Shown here: positions 12,437 through 24,144 of the stretch, one piece after another
How the letters are laid out: the number at the start of each line of letters is the position of its first letter
How positions within the stretch are numbered: the first letter of the stretch is position 1
Source of the DNA: Chiridota heheva
Lineage: Eukaryota; Echinodermata; Holothuroidea; Apodida; Chiridotidae
Assembly: GCA_020152595.1 (NCBI GenBank)
Contig: JAIGNY010000076.1
Location: 7,501-71,500 of the forward strand
Direction: 5' to 3'
Length of the DNA: 64,000 nucleotides
The notes under the pieces: generated by a model
Told to the model about the DNA's origin: nothing
The model's database searches: none
What the model saw: the letters and a program-made list of their open reading frames with translations, nothing else
Translations under genes and position numbers: made by a program

Positions 12437-13224
12437 CCTAGTAATGGTGATTTTGTCCGGCCGTCCGGTCCTCTGTCTGGCCATCTACAGTTTTTCCTGC
12501 GATTTTTTCAAAAATATTAGTTTTTTTTAGAATTCCTTTAGCAAATGGTATAGTTTCTTCATATATCCTCAAAAAAGTTAAAGTTTCTTTAGATATCCTT
12601 ATGGAAGGTTAGAATTTCCTTACAAAATGTTGAAGTTTTTCTGAGACACTTAAGACAGATTGAAGACTAGTTTTCTTAAAAAGTCCACAAGACATTTGAT
12701 ATTCTATAGAAGATAACTGTAAAATGATATAATTTTCCATTATTCTTCAGAGATAGATCCTCAAGAGTCTTTCTCGTGGCACTGGAGATTTAACATCCTT
12801 AAAATTCTTCAAAATATTTGGGCATCAACGGTTGTATCAGGCATGATTATTAAACTCCGGCTTTATTATTGTGGTTATTTGCATAAAGCTGCTACAGTAT
12901 ATGAACTGACCAGACTTTTTAATTAGTACAGTATGCTCAGTCAGGGAGTGTTACAGGATGTGACTGCATATGGACATAGGGAGGGATGTCATGTGGGACA
13001 TGGATGGGGGCCATGCGGGACATATGATATACATTATGCAGTGCCCTGTACATTATGCAGTGCCCTGTACATACGACGTCAAATTTACAAAATACGCCGA
13101 AAGTCAAGGGCTTGTCTTAACCAAATACTCCAGACAAAAAATTATAAAGCAACCTCTGCTTTCATATACTGTAGTATGCTCAATCAGGGACTGTGATAGC
13201 TAGGAAGAGACTTCTTATGGAGCC

Positions 13225-14085
13225 TATGGGATGTCAGGTGGGACATGGGGTGGGATGTCAGGTGGGACATGGGGTGGGATGCCATGTGGGACATGGGGTA
13301 GGATGCCATGTGGGACATGGGGTGGGATGCTATAATAGACATGGGGTGGGATGCCATGTAAGACATGGCATGGGATTCCATGTGGGACATGGGGTGGGAT
13401 GCCATGTGGGACATGGGGTGGGATGCCATGTGGGACATGGGGTGGGATGCTACGAGTAACACAAGAGTGTGACATAGGTTGGGATGCCATGTGTGACATA
13501 GGGTAGGAGGCTATGTGGGACATAAGGTAGGAGGACATGGGATGTGATGGCATGTGAGACATGAAGTAGGATGTCATTGGGACATTGGGAGGGATACAAT
13601 GTGGAACATATGGTGGGATCCAATGTGGGACATAAGGTGGGATGCCATGTGGGACATTGGTGGGAAGACACTGATGCAGGACATATAAGGTGGGACGTCA
13701 TGGGGGACATAGGGTGAGATGCCATTTGGGACATGGGATGGGATCCATGTGGGACATAGGGTGGGATGCCATGTGGGTCATAGAATGGGATGCCATGTGG
13801 GTCATAGAATTGGATGCCATGTGGGACATTGTGAAATGCGACGTGGGACAAGGAATAGATGGGATGTCATGTGGGACATGGGATGAGATCCATGTGGGAC
13901 ATAGGGTGGGATGCCATGTGGGTCATAGGATGGGATGCCATGTGGGACATATGGTGGAATGCCACGTGGGAGTGGGAGATATGGTGGAATGCCATGTGGA
14001 ACAAGGGATGGGATGGGATGTCATGGGGTGGGATGCCATGTGGGACAGTGGATGCCATGTGGGACTTAGTGTGAGATGCCATTTT
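13225..14085 (+). repeat. 24-bp minisatellite (intronic copy)
   Basis: Tandem units approximate GGGATGCCATGTGGGACATG plus GGGT, with many length variants towards the right. The lead-in words TTCTTATGGAGCCTATGGGA and CTCAATCAGGGACTGTG also precede the second array at 19384-20060. The two arrays therefore descend from one repeat-bearing segment. HVGHGVG and MSHMASHP frames are artefacts. Confidence 0.93.
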
Positions 14086-14505
14086 TAAGATTGGCCGGAT
14101 CATATGATATGGGTGTCAAATTGCATGGGCATGCGAACCATGATGGTATTTACCGTTCTTGTTTAAGAAAGAAACTACTTCTTCTCCATTCTATTGAAGT
14201 TATAAACATTCTCATATTTAATTAAAAATGATGAAATTCTCTTTACAAGAACTTTTATTAGCAAGTATTTCAACATTTTTTTACAAACAAAAATGTCTTT
14301 TTAAAGGTATATGGATGGGGCCTGGCTTAAAAAAATGTTTGTTTGGAGTAACCCATCTTGTTCTGAAAAAGTAGGTCGTTGATATGCAAAACATTTTTTT
14401 GAAGCAAAATTCAAGCTTTTTCATACCTTTTATACACTAAATTGCTATCAATTCAGATAAAATAAAATACCATCATTTTAGTAGGTAGTAATTTCGTTGG
14501 GTAGG

Positions 14506-15632
14506 TTGGGTTACTCCAAATCGGGATTGAAATACCTTGCAACTGTTCCCACAAACATAAAGAAATAATGGCTGCTCTTCCTGTTGGTTGTTTGTCTCCA
14601 GGCGGGGTCAAGGGGTGGAATCACTTTGTGGGGGTCCAGGGCCAAAATTTGAGGATGTTTATGTTTTCTAGGTTCAAAATGCATGTAATTCATGTTGTGG
14701 AAACAATTTTTCACATTTTTTTTTCCATTATGGGTTTGTTCCTGCTGAGATAAAAGGCATTCCCATTAACGAGGTTTGTGCTGTTTACAAGCTTTTCCAA
14801 CCTTGCTCCAAATGAACAATTTTCTAAAGTGGCCTGGGTACATTAACTAACAATAACTAAATTGCTTTAATATCTATTGAAAAGCATGAAAGTAGCAAAA
14901 AGAAAGTCAAAATCCATGATGAATTAAACAGTTTAGAGTCCTATAAAAAAATTTTAGTGTGTAATTCCCTTGGGACCCGGAAGGTTTTTTAATATTCAAA
15001 ATAACAAAACAATACTAAATTGCAAGTAGATTAGCGTAAATACCAGTCACTTTCGTAAACAAATGTTGTCAAGGTTTGGTAACATTATCATTGCTCCACT
15101 TAGCTTTTTTATCTGCATTGTCTATGTCCAAGTTGATCTTAAAATCACCATTATTTATTGTAAATTCCTCTTCATCACTGTCAAAATCACTCTTGCTATC
15201 ACTGTTTGTATCGAAATCTGGCTCCAAATGAGACTCATCATCACTATCTAACGGCAGAGGATCATCAACTAGTAACACCATTTTGTATGTAAATTGCCAA
15301 TATAAATCTCGGCTTCGCTTTGTTCACAAAATTTTGTCGTGTGTGTGACCCTTTTCTGACTAAAACAGGAAGTATGACCGACCCCTACACTTGAAAATAG
15401 ATAGACAAAATGTTTAGTTACTTTGATTTTACAAAACAAAAAAGGAAGTATCCCACCAATTTGAATAAATTCCATGTAATTGATGCTATGATATCCGTCA
15501 TATATATGCGATGCTGGTACATGAAAGGGAGAAATATGGATGCGTATATGCGATGCTGGGACTCCATGTGTTAAATAGAAAGGCAAACATACATGTGATT
15601 CTTACTTATTGTTACCTTTCTCTTTACATCAG
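14506..15632 (+). other. Intron of transporter 1, 3' part
   Basis: No repeat copy was recognised elsewhere in the window. A 70-codon frame on - (15281-15069) is strongly acidic with DSDDE and DSDEEE runs, and is unsupported as a gene. The acceptor is a pyrimidine-rich TACCTTTCTCTTTACATCAG ending at 15632. Confidence 0.5.
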
Positions 15633-15884
15633 GTGCTGGCCTGGGTTTTGGTGGTCGGTTTCTTCACATACACAAAAGCTACCATTGGCTGGATCCTGAG
15701 GAAAGAACGCAACAACAGGGTGCTTCTTATCTGGTTTGGGAGCATCACCCAGATAGGGTCCCTGCTGGGAGCAGTCATCATGTTCCCCATCGTCAACTAC
15801 ACTGGTGCTTTTGTAGGGTACTACTATGACCCCTGTGAGGGACGTGCAATATGTGAGCCCATGTCTATCATGACATACAGTTGA
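15633..15884 (+). CDS. SLC52A: Riboflavin transporter (SLC52 family), copy 1, last coding exon
   Basis: Continues in phase 0 from 10893 and adds residues 397-479, ending with TGA. It encodes the last two membrane segments: VLAWVLVVGFFTYTKATIGW (about 397-416) and a second containing QIGSLLGAVIMFPIVNYTG. A loop with RKERNNR lies between them. The tail is short and hydrophilic with two cysteines. The exon begins at the same codon as the last exon of the paralogue (VLAWVISLG), which confirms the splice model. Possible polyadenylation hexamers ATTAAA occur at 16149 and 16190, and AATAAA at 17676. None is proven. Confidence 0.92.
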   Translation: MLAWVLVVGFFTYTKATIGWILRKERNNRVLLIWFGSITQIGSLLGAVIMFPIVNYTGAFVGYYYDPCEGRAICEPMSIMTYS

Positions 15885-16411
15885 TGAAGCGCTGACAGAC
15901 ATACAATAGGATAGATTTCCAACTTGAAATTGTTATTTATTCAAGAATAGACAGATTTTATATTTCCAGATGAAATTATATGAAATATTTTATGTGAGAA
16001 ATATTTTGGTTGAAGAAAATGGGTACAAGATTCTTGTATTTAAAAGTAGTGTCTGAAGTCCTTGCAACTTTACTTTGATAGACGACTAGTAAGGGAACAT
16101 CTGCAGCGTAACATTTATGTGGCATCATCTACTTGTGGAATGTTGTGAATTAAAACCAAACAAATGATATCGTATGGTACAGTAGGTAAATTAAATGATG
16201 AGATTGTTCAATTTTGCAAATGTGTTTCTTGCTATTTATGAGGATGAGCAAACAGTATCAGTGTACCCTGAGCAGGAATTCTCATTCTCACAATTCGGGG
16301 GAGAGGGAGTACAGTGGGACACAGTGTCCATCTGGTTTCAAATGATGTTTTGTTACACATCCTCCAAGCATTCCAAGGCCAATTTGTTTTTTAGCAGCTT
16401 ACACAAAAACA
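15885..16411 (+). other. Probable 3' UTR of transporter 1
   Basis: Unique-looking AT-rich sequence after the stop codon, with ATTAAA hexamers at 16149 and 16190. The transcript end cannot be set from sequence. Confidence 0.45.
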
Positions 16412-17125
16412 TAAGTACATGGTGACCCGGGAAAGGACGCCTGTCCACTGTGCCCCTTTGGAGCTTCAAGTTGCACATCCAAGTACATAGTGACCTGGGA
16501 AAGGGGGAAACGCCTGTCCTCTGTGCCCCTTTGAAGCTTCAAGCTGCTCATCCAAGCACATAGTGACCCGCGGAAGGGGGAAATACTGGTCTGTCTTTTG
16601 TGCCCCTTCAAAGCTTTAAGTTACACATCCAAGTACTTGGTGACCTGGGGAAGGGGGAAACGCCTGTGCCCCTTTAAGTTGCACATCCAAGTACATGGTA
16701 ACCCGCGGAAGGGGGAAATGCCTGTCTTGTCTTCTGTGCCCCTTTAAAGCTTTAAGTTGTACATCCAAGTACATGGTAACCCGGGGAAGGGGGAAACACC
16801 TGTCCTCTGTGCCCCTTTGGAGCTTCAAGTTGCACATCCAAGTACATGGTGACCCGGGGAAGGGGGAAACACCTGTCCTCTGTGCCCCTTTGGAGCTTCA
16901 AGTTGCACATCCAAGTACATGGTGACCTGGGGAAGGGGGAAACACCTGTCCTCTGTACCCCTTCGAAGCTTCAAGTTGCACATACAAGTACATGGTGACC
17001 CAGGGAAGAAGGGAAATGCCTGTCCTCTGTACCCCTTCGAAGCTTCAAGTTGCACATCCAAGTACATGGTGACCGGAGGAGGGAGGGAAACGCCTGTCCT
17101 CTGTGCCCCCTCGAAGCTTCAAATT
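16412..17125 (+). repeat. 73-bp minisatellite
   Basis: About ten tandem units of about 73 bp, some shortened. Each contains AAGTACATGGTGACCCGGGG, AAGGGGGAAA, CCTGTCCTCTGTGCCCCTTT and CTTCAAGTTGCACATCC. Adjacent copies near 16841 and 16914 are nearly identical. Frames open on both strands are artefacts of the repeat. Confidence 0.95.
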
Positions 17126-17835
17126 GCGATAATCAACATATCGAGACAGCCCTATTGTGAACACTAAATCTGTTCAACACAGCCAGATTTTGTTCATTTT
17201 TTTTTTAAACGTAAACTCGTGAGTGACGTCTATTCCATGTTGTGTTTCTGCACCATAAGTCATGTGACTGGGTACAATATAATTTTTGACCAGATAAAGG
17301 CGGGTTGTTGGGAATGGAGATATATGGGTTGTAATCTTGTAGTTTTTTTCTTTTGTGAAGTGTAATATATCTGATGATTTGTGATATATTGTATATTAAA
17401 AGGTTTGTACTAGAATGTCATTTGTGTAGCTCAGTGGTTGTATTGTGCCAAACTTATGTAATCAGGTGTCCATCTTACAAAGAAATGTTTATATTTAACA
17501 TTAAAAACACAATGAAGAAGAATGCAATTGTAAGGACCAAAGATTCTGTAATTGTGGTAATAGCTACATGTAGTATATTTAGTATCTAGTGAATTCATTG
17601 TGGTGGAAGTACAGTATTTAGTAATTAAGGGTGCATCTTATATCAAGAATCAATAACATACGATAAGATGGCAGTAATAAATACAGAATGGCAAACAAAT
17701 ATGTAAAAGATTATTACCAATAAAATGGCATCACAAAGTTTATGCTACAATTGTTGTAATAAAGAATGAATATGACATGATTATTTTTGCTATGTAAGAG
17801 TAATTTTCAAAGCTTTTATGGAAAACATATAGAAT
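17126..17835. other. No gene recognised
   Basis: AT-rich sequence. It could hold distal 3' UTR of transporter 1, since an AATAAA lies at 17676. No ORF of substance is present. Confidence 0.4.
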
Positions 17836-18765
17836 TGTAATGAAACGATCCGGCGGCCTAAGCTTAAAAAAACAGCACACCAAGAGGGAAAATTGAAGTC
17901 TCATATCTTTGATGTTTATTAAGAACAACTCCAACAGTAACTCCAACAGTGCATACAATCTTACTCTCTCATGCTTTCTCCACAACAATGGGAGAGTAAT
18001 TATGTTATTGCTTACACTATCAGTCTTCTTGCTGCAGTCAGACCTAAAACTGAACTGATAAGAACTGGCTGATTTCTCTTGGTGATGGGTTGTGCAAACT
18101 GGCAGCTAAGATCCCATTGCCTTAGCCAAACCTGAATAGATTTAGGCTGGCTAGGCTTCTGACTGGTCACTGCAACTGCCAGCACACACTCCCAAAGCAC
18201 TGAAAACAAAACTTGAGTCTGGTGGAAATAATCTTACTGTGAGGTTGTGCAGGTTGGCAGCTGAGATCCCATCGCCTTAACCAAGCCTATTTGGCTGGCT
18301 AGGCTTCTGTTATGGTCAATACAGCTGCCAGTCTGAACTCCTCAAGCTTTGAACTCCAAGCACTGACTGTTTAGCTTGCTTCTCGACTATAACTCACTGA
18401 TTTTAATGAACAACACCTTAGTGTCACGTGATCAACAATAACCAATAGAATTTGTACAAGTAGTGTCTGCTAAGCTCATTTACATACCAGATGCCTGACT
18501 GTAAATCTCATTCACATACTTGATCTCAACAAGAACCCACTGCAAATTAGGGAATGTGGCCAGTAAGTTCCTATTTGTATAACCTAGAAATGCAAACGAT
18601 AGCTCCTCTATCACCAGAGCAATAAACAAGAAACTTAACATACTTGGTTACATAACACCATTACTGTCTTAAGTAATAAAGAAGGATGAACTTCAATGAC
18701 CTAAAGAACCAGGGGAGATAACTCTGGACAAAACTTGGGTAGGAAGAAAAAACAGGGTCCTAACA
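17836..18765 (-). mobile_element. Candidate solo LTR (930 bp)
   Basis: Read on -, the segment starts TGTTAGGACC and ends CGTTTCATTACA. It has TG...CA ends and an AATAAA about 95 bases before its end, as in LTR retrotransposons. Inside it, two tandem copies of a roughly 155-bp unit (18086-18202 and 18241-18362, sharing CTGGCTAGGCTTCTG) resemble duplicated U3 sequence. Flanking 5-mers (AGAAT and ATATA) do not match, so the target duplication is lost or the ends are slightly off. No internal gag or pol lies nearby. Confidence 0.5.
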
Positions 18766-18859
18766 ATATATTCATAAATATTTTCATATATTTATTTCAT
18801 TGTATGTCCTTTAATCTTGACACAAACAAACTGTAGTTGCCTTGTCAATTGATGAACAA

Positions 18860-19240
18860 AAATATAACTTTACCCTCAATTACAGTAACACACACAACAT
18901 AATACAATGGAACTTCAGGAGCCTTAAGGTCAATCCAGAAGAAATTGACCTACTGGCCACCACTTTCAACCCTGTCGTCTTCTGCCTACAAGAAACCTTC
19001 TTGAAAACCACTGACGGTTATTCCCTCAACAACTTAGCTTGCTACCATAAACATCAAGTGAATGCCGACCGGGCCTGTGGGGGCGTCTCCATTCTCGTTA
19101 TACACGATATCCCAGACAGCCCTGTTCATGTAAACACCGACCTTCAGGCCATTTGTATGTCTATCTTCATCCACAAAACCTTTACTTTTTGCAATATGTA
19201 TTCCCCCCTATCCCCCGCCCCCCTCTTTCATTCCCCATGC
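18860..19240 (+). pseudogene. LINE endonuclease N-terminal fragment
   Basis: An uninterrupted frame contains NIIQWNFRSLKVNPEEIDLL, then PVVFCLQETFLKT, CGGVSILV and FCNMYSPLSP. This is the start of an apurinic/apyrimidinic-type endonuclease of a non-LTR retrotransposon. The WN and LQE motifs (N for metal binding, catalytic E) are in the expected order. It breaks off near 19240, well before the rest of the endonuclease and the RT, where sequence leading into the 24-bp minisatellite begins. It is a truncated relic, although its intact frame suggests a younger insertion than the one at 1.9-3.2 kb. Confidence 0.8.
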
Positions 19241-19383
19241 CAACCATGTGGTATACACCTAGGGCTATATCAGGCATAATTATTTGTCATTTGCATATCA
19301 ATTATTATATGAACTGACACTTTCATATATAGTATGCTCAATCAGGGACTGTGCTACTGTAGCTAGGATGGGACTTCTTATGG

Positions 19384-20060
19384 AGCCTATGGGATGTCAT
19401 GGGGTGGGATGCCATATGGAACATGGTAGGATGCCATGTAGGACATGGTGGAATGCCATGCGGGACATAGGATGGGATGGGGTGGGATGGCATGTGGGAC
19501 ATGGGGTGGGATGCCATGAGTAACAAAAGTGTGACAGGTTAGGATGCCATGTGTGACAGGGTAGGAGGCTATATGGGACAAGAGTAGGAGGCCATGGGGA
19601 CATGGGATGTGATGCCATGTGGGACATTGAGTGGGATGTCATTGGGAGGGATACAATGTGGAACATATGGTGGAATCCAATGTGGGACATCAGGTGGGAA
19701 ATTACTGATGCGGGACAAGGTGGGATGCCATGGGGCACATAGCGAGAGATGCCATGTGGGACACAGGGAGGGATGTCATGTGGGACATAGGGAGGGATGT
19801 TATGTGGTACATATGGTTGGATTAATGTAGGATATACATGTAGGATGGCATTCATGTGGGACATCGGGTGGGATGCCATATGGGTCATAGGGTGAAATGC
19901 CATGTGGGACATGGTGGAATGCCATGTGGGACATACTGTATGGTGGAATGCCATGTGGGAGATATGGTGGAATGCCTTGTGGGACAAGGCATGGGATGTC
20001 ATTTGGGACATGGGATGGGATACATGTGGAACATATGGTGGGAGGCCATGTGGGTCAAAA
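19384..20060 (+). repeat. 24-bp minisatellite (intergenic copy)
   Basis: Same unit family as at 13225-14085 (GGGATGCCATGTGGGACATG with variants), with the same lead-in (TATGAACTGA, CTCAATCAGGGACTGTG, GGAGCCTATGGGATGTCATG). The 204-codon frame on - is a repeat by-product. Confidence 0.93.
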
Positions 20061-20805
20061 TTATAGGGACCTGATACTAAATAAAGTTTATGAAGTAAAT
20101 AATGCAGCTGTCAATTGTGTCTAATTGTACATACTGAATTATCATATACACAATACAATATGAGTATTGCTTTGATGTAATACATTTTTTCTTTGATTTT
20201 ATTGTCTCACAGAGTCGCACAAGATATTTATTGCTATTCCACTAATCAGAATCATGGCATACAGTACCTCTATTGAGGACCAAAATAAATCACAGAAATT
20301 TACACAATATTTCAATGAAACTCATTGTTGTCATCATTTCTTTTTAAAAGTCTATGGACGTATTCAATTGTTATATTCGTTGAAAGAGTATTAAAGTCGG
20401 AGCATTTTCTGAGATTTTGAGTTGTGGCTGATCAAAGTTTAATCAGTTTTTCATTTATGCAAAATTTGTGATGTATGACTGGGCGAACAGCTCAAAATCT
20501 TGATGTAATTCTGTAAATATCTTTCTTGAAGCAGTCACTGAAAACCATGGGAAATTCTAGTCACTAAAATTTGATTAGAGGTATCATAAAGACTTTTATG
20601 CCGGGACTACTGCAAAGAATTGACATACATTAAAAAAACAAATTATTTATGAATGAAAAAATAAAGGTCGCCTGTAACAATCACAATATTTGCATAAGCA
20701 AAACGGTGCCTAAGATCTTAAAAATACTGTCAAATGGTCATTGTTTGACCAATTTTTGGTTTCTATGCTAATAGCATTACATGTAGGAACCTATGTGGTC
20801 ATGCT
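20061..20805. other. No gene recognised
   Basis: AT-rich sequence with no supported ORF, RNA or repeat match found by eye. Confidence 0.45.
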
Positions 20806-21560
20806 GGTGTGTGTAGGTGTGTGTGTGTGTTTGACAGCAAGCTCGTAAGCGCGATATCTCAAGAACGATACACCGGATTCATGTCATATGTGGTACAAAG
20901 ATGTGTGTTTGACAGGAAGCTCGTAAGCGCGATATCTCAAGAACGATACACGGGATTCATGTCATGTGGTACAAAGATAGCCCATAGATGTGCCCTATTG
21001 TTTTGGTGGTGATGTCATGCATATTAATGAGTAGGCAGGGCTTTTTGTAAATATCTAGAAATGCTCATATTTTTGAAACCGTATGTCTGCTTTGTTTCGT
21101 ATTCAGTATAACTATGTTGTTAGCTATGTATTCATTGTATAAAAATATTGAATCCCATTAATATGCGTAGTAGGCGGGGCTTAATATGGTTTTGTTAAAA
21201 AGACCTTTTAAGCAAGGTATCTCAAAAAGGACACTGGATTCACGTCATGTGCGGTACAGAGATAACGCATTGTCTGTAGATGTGCCCTCTTGTTTTTGGT
21301 GGTGATGTCATGCATGTTAATTAGTAAACAGGGCTAAATGTGAAAATCTTGAAATGCTCATATTTTAACAATCACTTGTCTGTTTTGTTTCATATTTTGT
21401 AGAATTATGTTTTTAGCTAGTTTGAACATGTTCATTTAGTAAAAACATTAAATTCATTAATATGCATAATGGGCAGGGCTTAATATGACCTGCTGAAAAA
21501 GCTTCACGAGTCAAATTTTTGATGATGTGCAATGACATAACAGTTAATACACTAGAATAT
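20806..21560 (+). repeat. Dispersed repeat, family A (tandem copy)
   Basis: Contains two 70-bp units with AAGCTCGTAAGCGCGATATC and CTCAAGAACGATACA. Two larger units of about 294 bp follow, each with GGTGGTGATGTCATGCAT (about 21005 and 21299) and GAAATGCTCATATTTT. Related copies lie at 3.3-3.8, 6.2-6.4, 31.4-31.6 and 40.5-41.5 kb. Confidence 0.8.
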
Positions 21561-21699
21561 TAGCACTTTCTAGAGCGCATACCTCAACCTGTTGCAATTT
21601 CAACATGCCTAGAATAACTTAAGAGATCATTTGATCCGAATATAATTTACCTCAGAAATCCTAGGCCACCAAGATTCATCACCAAGTTTTGATCTGCGA

Positions 21700-22058
21700 T
21701 GAGCATTTGCAATCTGAACATTTGCAATCTGAACATTTGCAATCTGAACATTTGCAATCTGAACATTTGCAATCTGAACATCTGCAAACATTTGCAATCT
21801 GAACATTTGCAATCTAAACATTTGCAATCTGAACATCTCCATCTGAATATTTGCAATCTGAACATTTGCAATCTGAACATTTGCAATCTGAACCAATCTG
21901 AACATTTGCAATCTGAACATCTCCATCTGAACATTTGCAATCTGAATCTGAACATTTGCAATCTGAACATTTGCAATCTGAACATTTGCAATCTGAACAT
22001 TTGCAATCTGAACATCTCCATCTGAACATTTGCAATCTGAATATTGCAATCTGAACAT
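21700..22058 (+). repeat. 15-bp minisatellite
   Basis: More than 20 units of GAACATTTGCAATCT, with variants such as GAACATCTCCATCT. Because 15 is a multiple of three, frames stay open on both strands: a 186-codon FRLQM frame on - and an NICNL frame on +. These are not genes. Confidence 0.97.
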
Positions 22059-22069
22059 TTAAAAATTAT

Positions 22070-22795
22070 CTTCTGACTGGATTTCTTCCAAGGCCATACC
22101 ATTGTTTTATTCAAGTGAAAGATCATCGTTTGAGCTCTATTCAGCCAGGATTCACATTCCATCATTTTCCGTTCATGGCTGAAACCAATTGTATCAGTCA
22201 CTTTCATTGATTCCAGAGTATACTTGATGTAAGTCTCTTTGAGTCCAGAAAATTGATTGTTTGGATCTTCATTCCATTGGAAAGATTCAACTTAGTCTAG
22301 ACAACTTAAGTTTTGACAAATCTCATTCTAAAACATCCCCACTTCTCAATTTCTGCCCTTTTCTTGTTCCAATTAGTCCCAAATTGTGATCACTTCATCA
22401 CGAAACATGTAGTAACAAACCCACACACCAAATCAAATCAAAGCCCAATCATCAGTTCTGGAGATATCTTCATGACAGACAAACAAACGGAGGCAAAAAC
22501 ATGTCTCCCCCTCCCCCTTCCTGCATTTGCACCCTTTCCCTGCTCCAATATGTCTCAAATTTTAAGCACTTCTTCCTTTAAGTAGTAACAGAACCACACA
22601 ACAAATTTAATCCAAATTAAATCATCAATTCTTGAGATATCTTGATGACAGACGAACAAACAGACAAAAGCAAAACAATGAAACACAAGTGAAAACATAA
22701 CCTCTGTCTAACTTCGTTGGTGGAGGTAAAAATCAATCAGCATGAAAAAAGCATTGAAACCACAAAACCTTTTGGTTCTGGTTATTAGATACCTT
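22070..22795 (+). repeat. Dispersed repeat, family B
   Basis: Shares a long ordered block with 41640-42375: GATTCACATTCCATCATTTT, then GAAACCAATTGTATCA, ACTTGATGTAAGTCTCTTTG and AGTCCAGAAAAT. Two to three sub-units with GAGATATCTTGATGACAGAC follow, and the copy ends ACCACAAAACCTTTTGGTTC. Confidence 0.8.
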
Positions 22796-23258
22796 TAATA
22801 GCTTTCAGCAATTTAACTCATGTTGCTGCAGTGCCGCTACATGTCCATATACCTACAGTATAAATACCTAACAATTATCCATTTCTTAGTGGAAACCAGG
22901 ACCTCTGGGGCCTGTCAGCCAATTGGTATTCTGGGTCAAGTGTGCTCACACATTCACAGTGAGATTGCTTGGACCCCAGGAATAATGGGGTTCAGCGCCC
23001 TTCCCTGTTGTTGCACCTCTGACTTCTGTTAACTTAATTTAACCTTCATTAACAGATGACCATCAGTACAGTGGAAGTAAGATTTTATACCACTCATTTA
23101 GCCCAAAAAGAATCACCTGGACAAACTCCAGGCAGCTATTGTTTTTAATTTTTGTTTCCATCTAAAAAAAGTGTATTAGCCGACAGCAAAATTAAAGTAG
23201 ATCTTACAAAAATGTTGGCCTTTAAAAATAATGAAAAACAACATTTGTCAAGTTATCA
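22796..23258. other. No gene recognised
   Basis: No ORF, RNA or repeat match is supported. Confidence 0.4.
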
Positions 23259-23415
23259 GGGGTGTAGCCAGCCCTTCGGAATGGGGGTCGCAGAGGGAAA
23301 TATTTTGACCTTTTAGCATATTTTCAGGACTTTTTTTACCATTTTACTTCTTTTTTTTAGGGGTGGGGGTCGTACAACCCTGTCGATCCCCCCCTCCCCC
23401 GCCAACTACACCCAT
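23259..23415 (+). mobile_element. Short MITE, family F (copy 1)
   Basis: About 155 bp with inverted ends: GGGGTGTAGCCAGC at the left and CAACTACACCCATG at the right. A copy at 56665-56813 is in the opposite orientation. Both carry a GGGTCG...CGACCC region, an AAGTAAAATGGT-type block and a GCATATTTTC/GAAAATATGC block. Confidence 0.75.
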
Positions 23416-24144
23416 GGTGTTTGTAGTTTGCAACACCTTTTAAATTTACATTTTTGATATGATTACTGGGAATTATCTGAAGTTGGTGAAACAAAATTTT
23501 AGGAACACCATTTTTTTGTTTAAAAAAAAATCATCATGATTTAGCTTTCTTTATATATTGGTTTCAAGTGTTGTCAGTTGTATCTGGACTGAGTGAATTG
23601 AAAAGCAAACATTCTGTCATCAACTTCTGCTGCTATGCTACATTTTTAATCAATTTTTTAAATTATGAAATTTTACAAAGTTTTCCTACACTGTAGTACA
23701 GAAAGGTTTCAGAAGCAAAAAAGATTGGTAATTTGCTCAAGTGTCTGCTTAATACACCAATTTTAAGAAATAATTCATTGGGGATGGGGATTGGTGGTGC
23801 ATCCTAAATATCCAGTTGACAGGAAGGTGAGAATTAGGGCTACTTTGTGGTCACCATTCCATTGCTACAAAAAAAATTGAGAGAAGTTTCACCAAATTAT
23901 GGATATGTGTTCCTACCAGGAAATCTTAGAAAAGTTAAGTAGCTTGTAGGTTTCAATATGTAAAATTAACCGAAGTTTTTTGTTCTTCATATTAAAGAAA
24001 ATGTTTAAATTTGAGAGGTCACAGGTGTTCGCTTTTTAAATTTAATGTTAAATCTTTTCGTATTAAAATTTGCTGTTAAAAGTATTACCAAGGACATTAT
24101 TTTAAATGGAAAAAGATAAATAAAAAGAATTACATTAACAGATA
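23416..24144. other. No gene recognised
   Basis: AT-rich. No supported feature. Confidence 0.4.

Larger units (their letters stand above)
12150..14505. mobile_element. Inverted-repeat-bounded element in the transporter 1 intron
   Basis: The left part (about 12150-12310) matches the reverse complement of the right part (about 14310-14500) in order: CCCAAC, then TTTAGTGTATAAAA, then TTCAGAACAAGATGGGTTAC and CCAAACAAACA. The arms of about 160-190 bp suggest a nonautonomous DNA element or foldback. Its interior holds a 12-bp repeat, a further inverted segment and the 24-bp minisatellite. No transposase is present. Exact ends and target duplication are unresolved. Confidence 0.6.

Noticed and set aside
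13184-14103. MSHMASHP and HVGHGVG frames
   Set aside because: Artefacts of a 24-bp minisatellite. The same is true of the 204-codon frame at 19397-20011.
16399-17167. Frames on both strands over the 73-bp repeat
   Set aside because: Repeat-derived. Several frames on both strands stay open equally well.
21700-22058. Possible CRISPR-like array
   Set aside because: Units are 15 bp head-to-tail with no spacers, and the genome is eukaryotic.
21647-22207. 186-codon minus-strand frame with FRLQM repeats and other long frames here
   Set aside because: The 15-bp repeat unit keeps all frames open, and the non-repeat part lies in a dispersed repeat.
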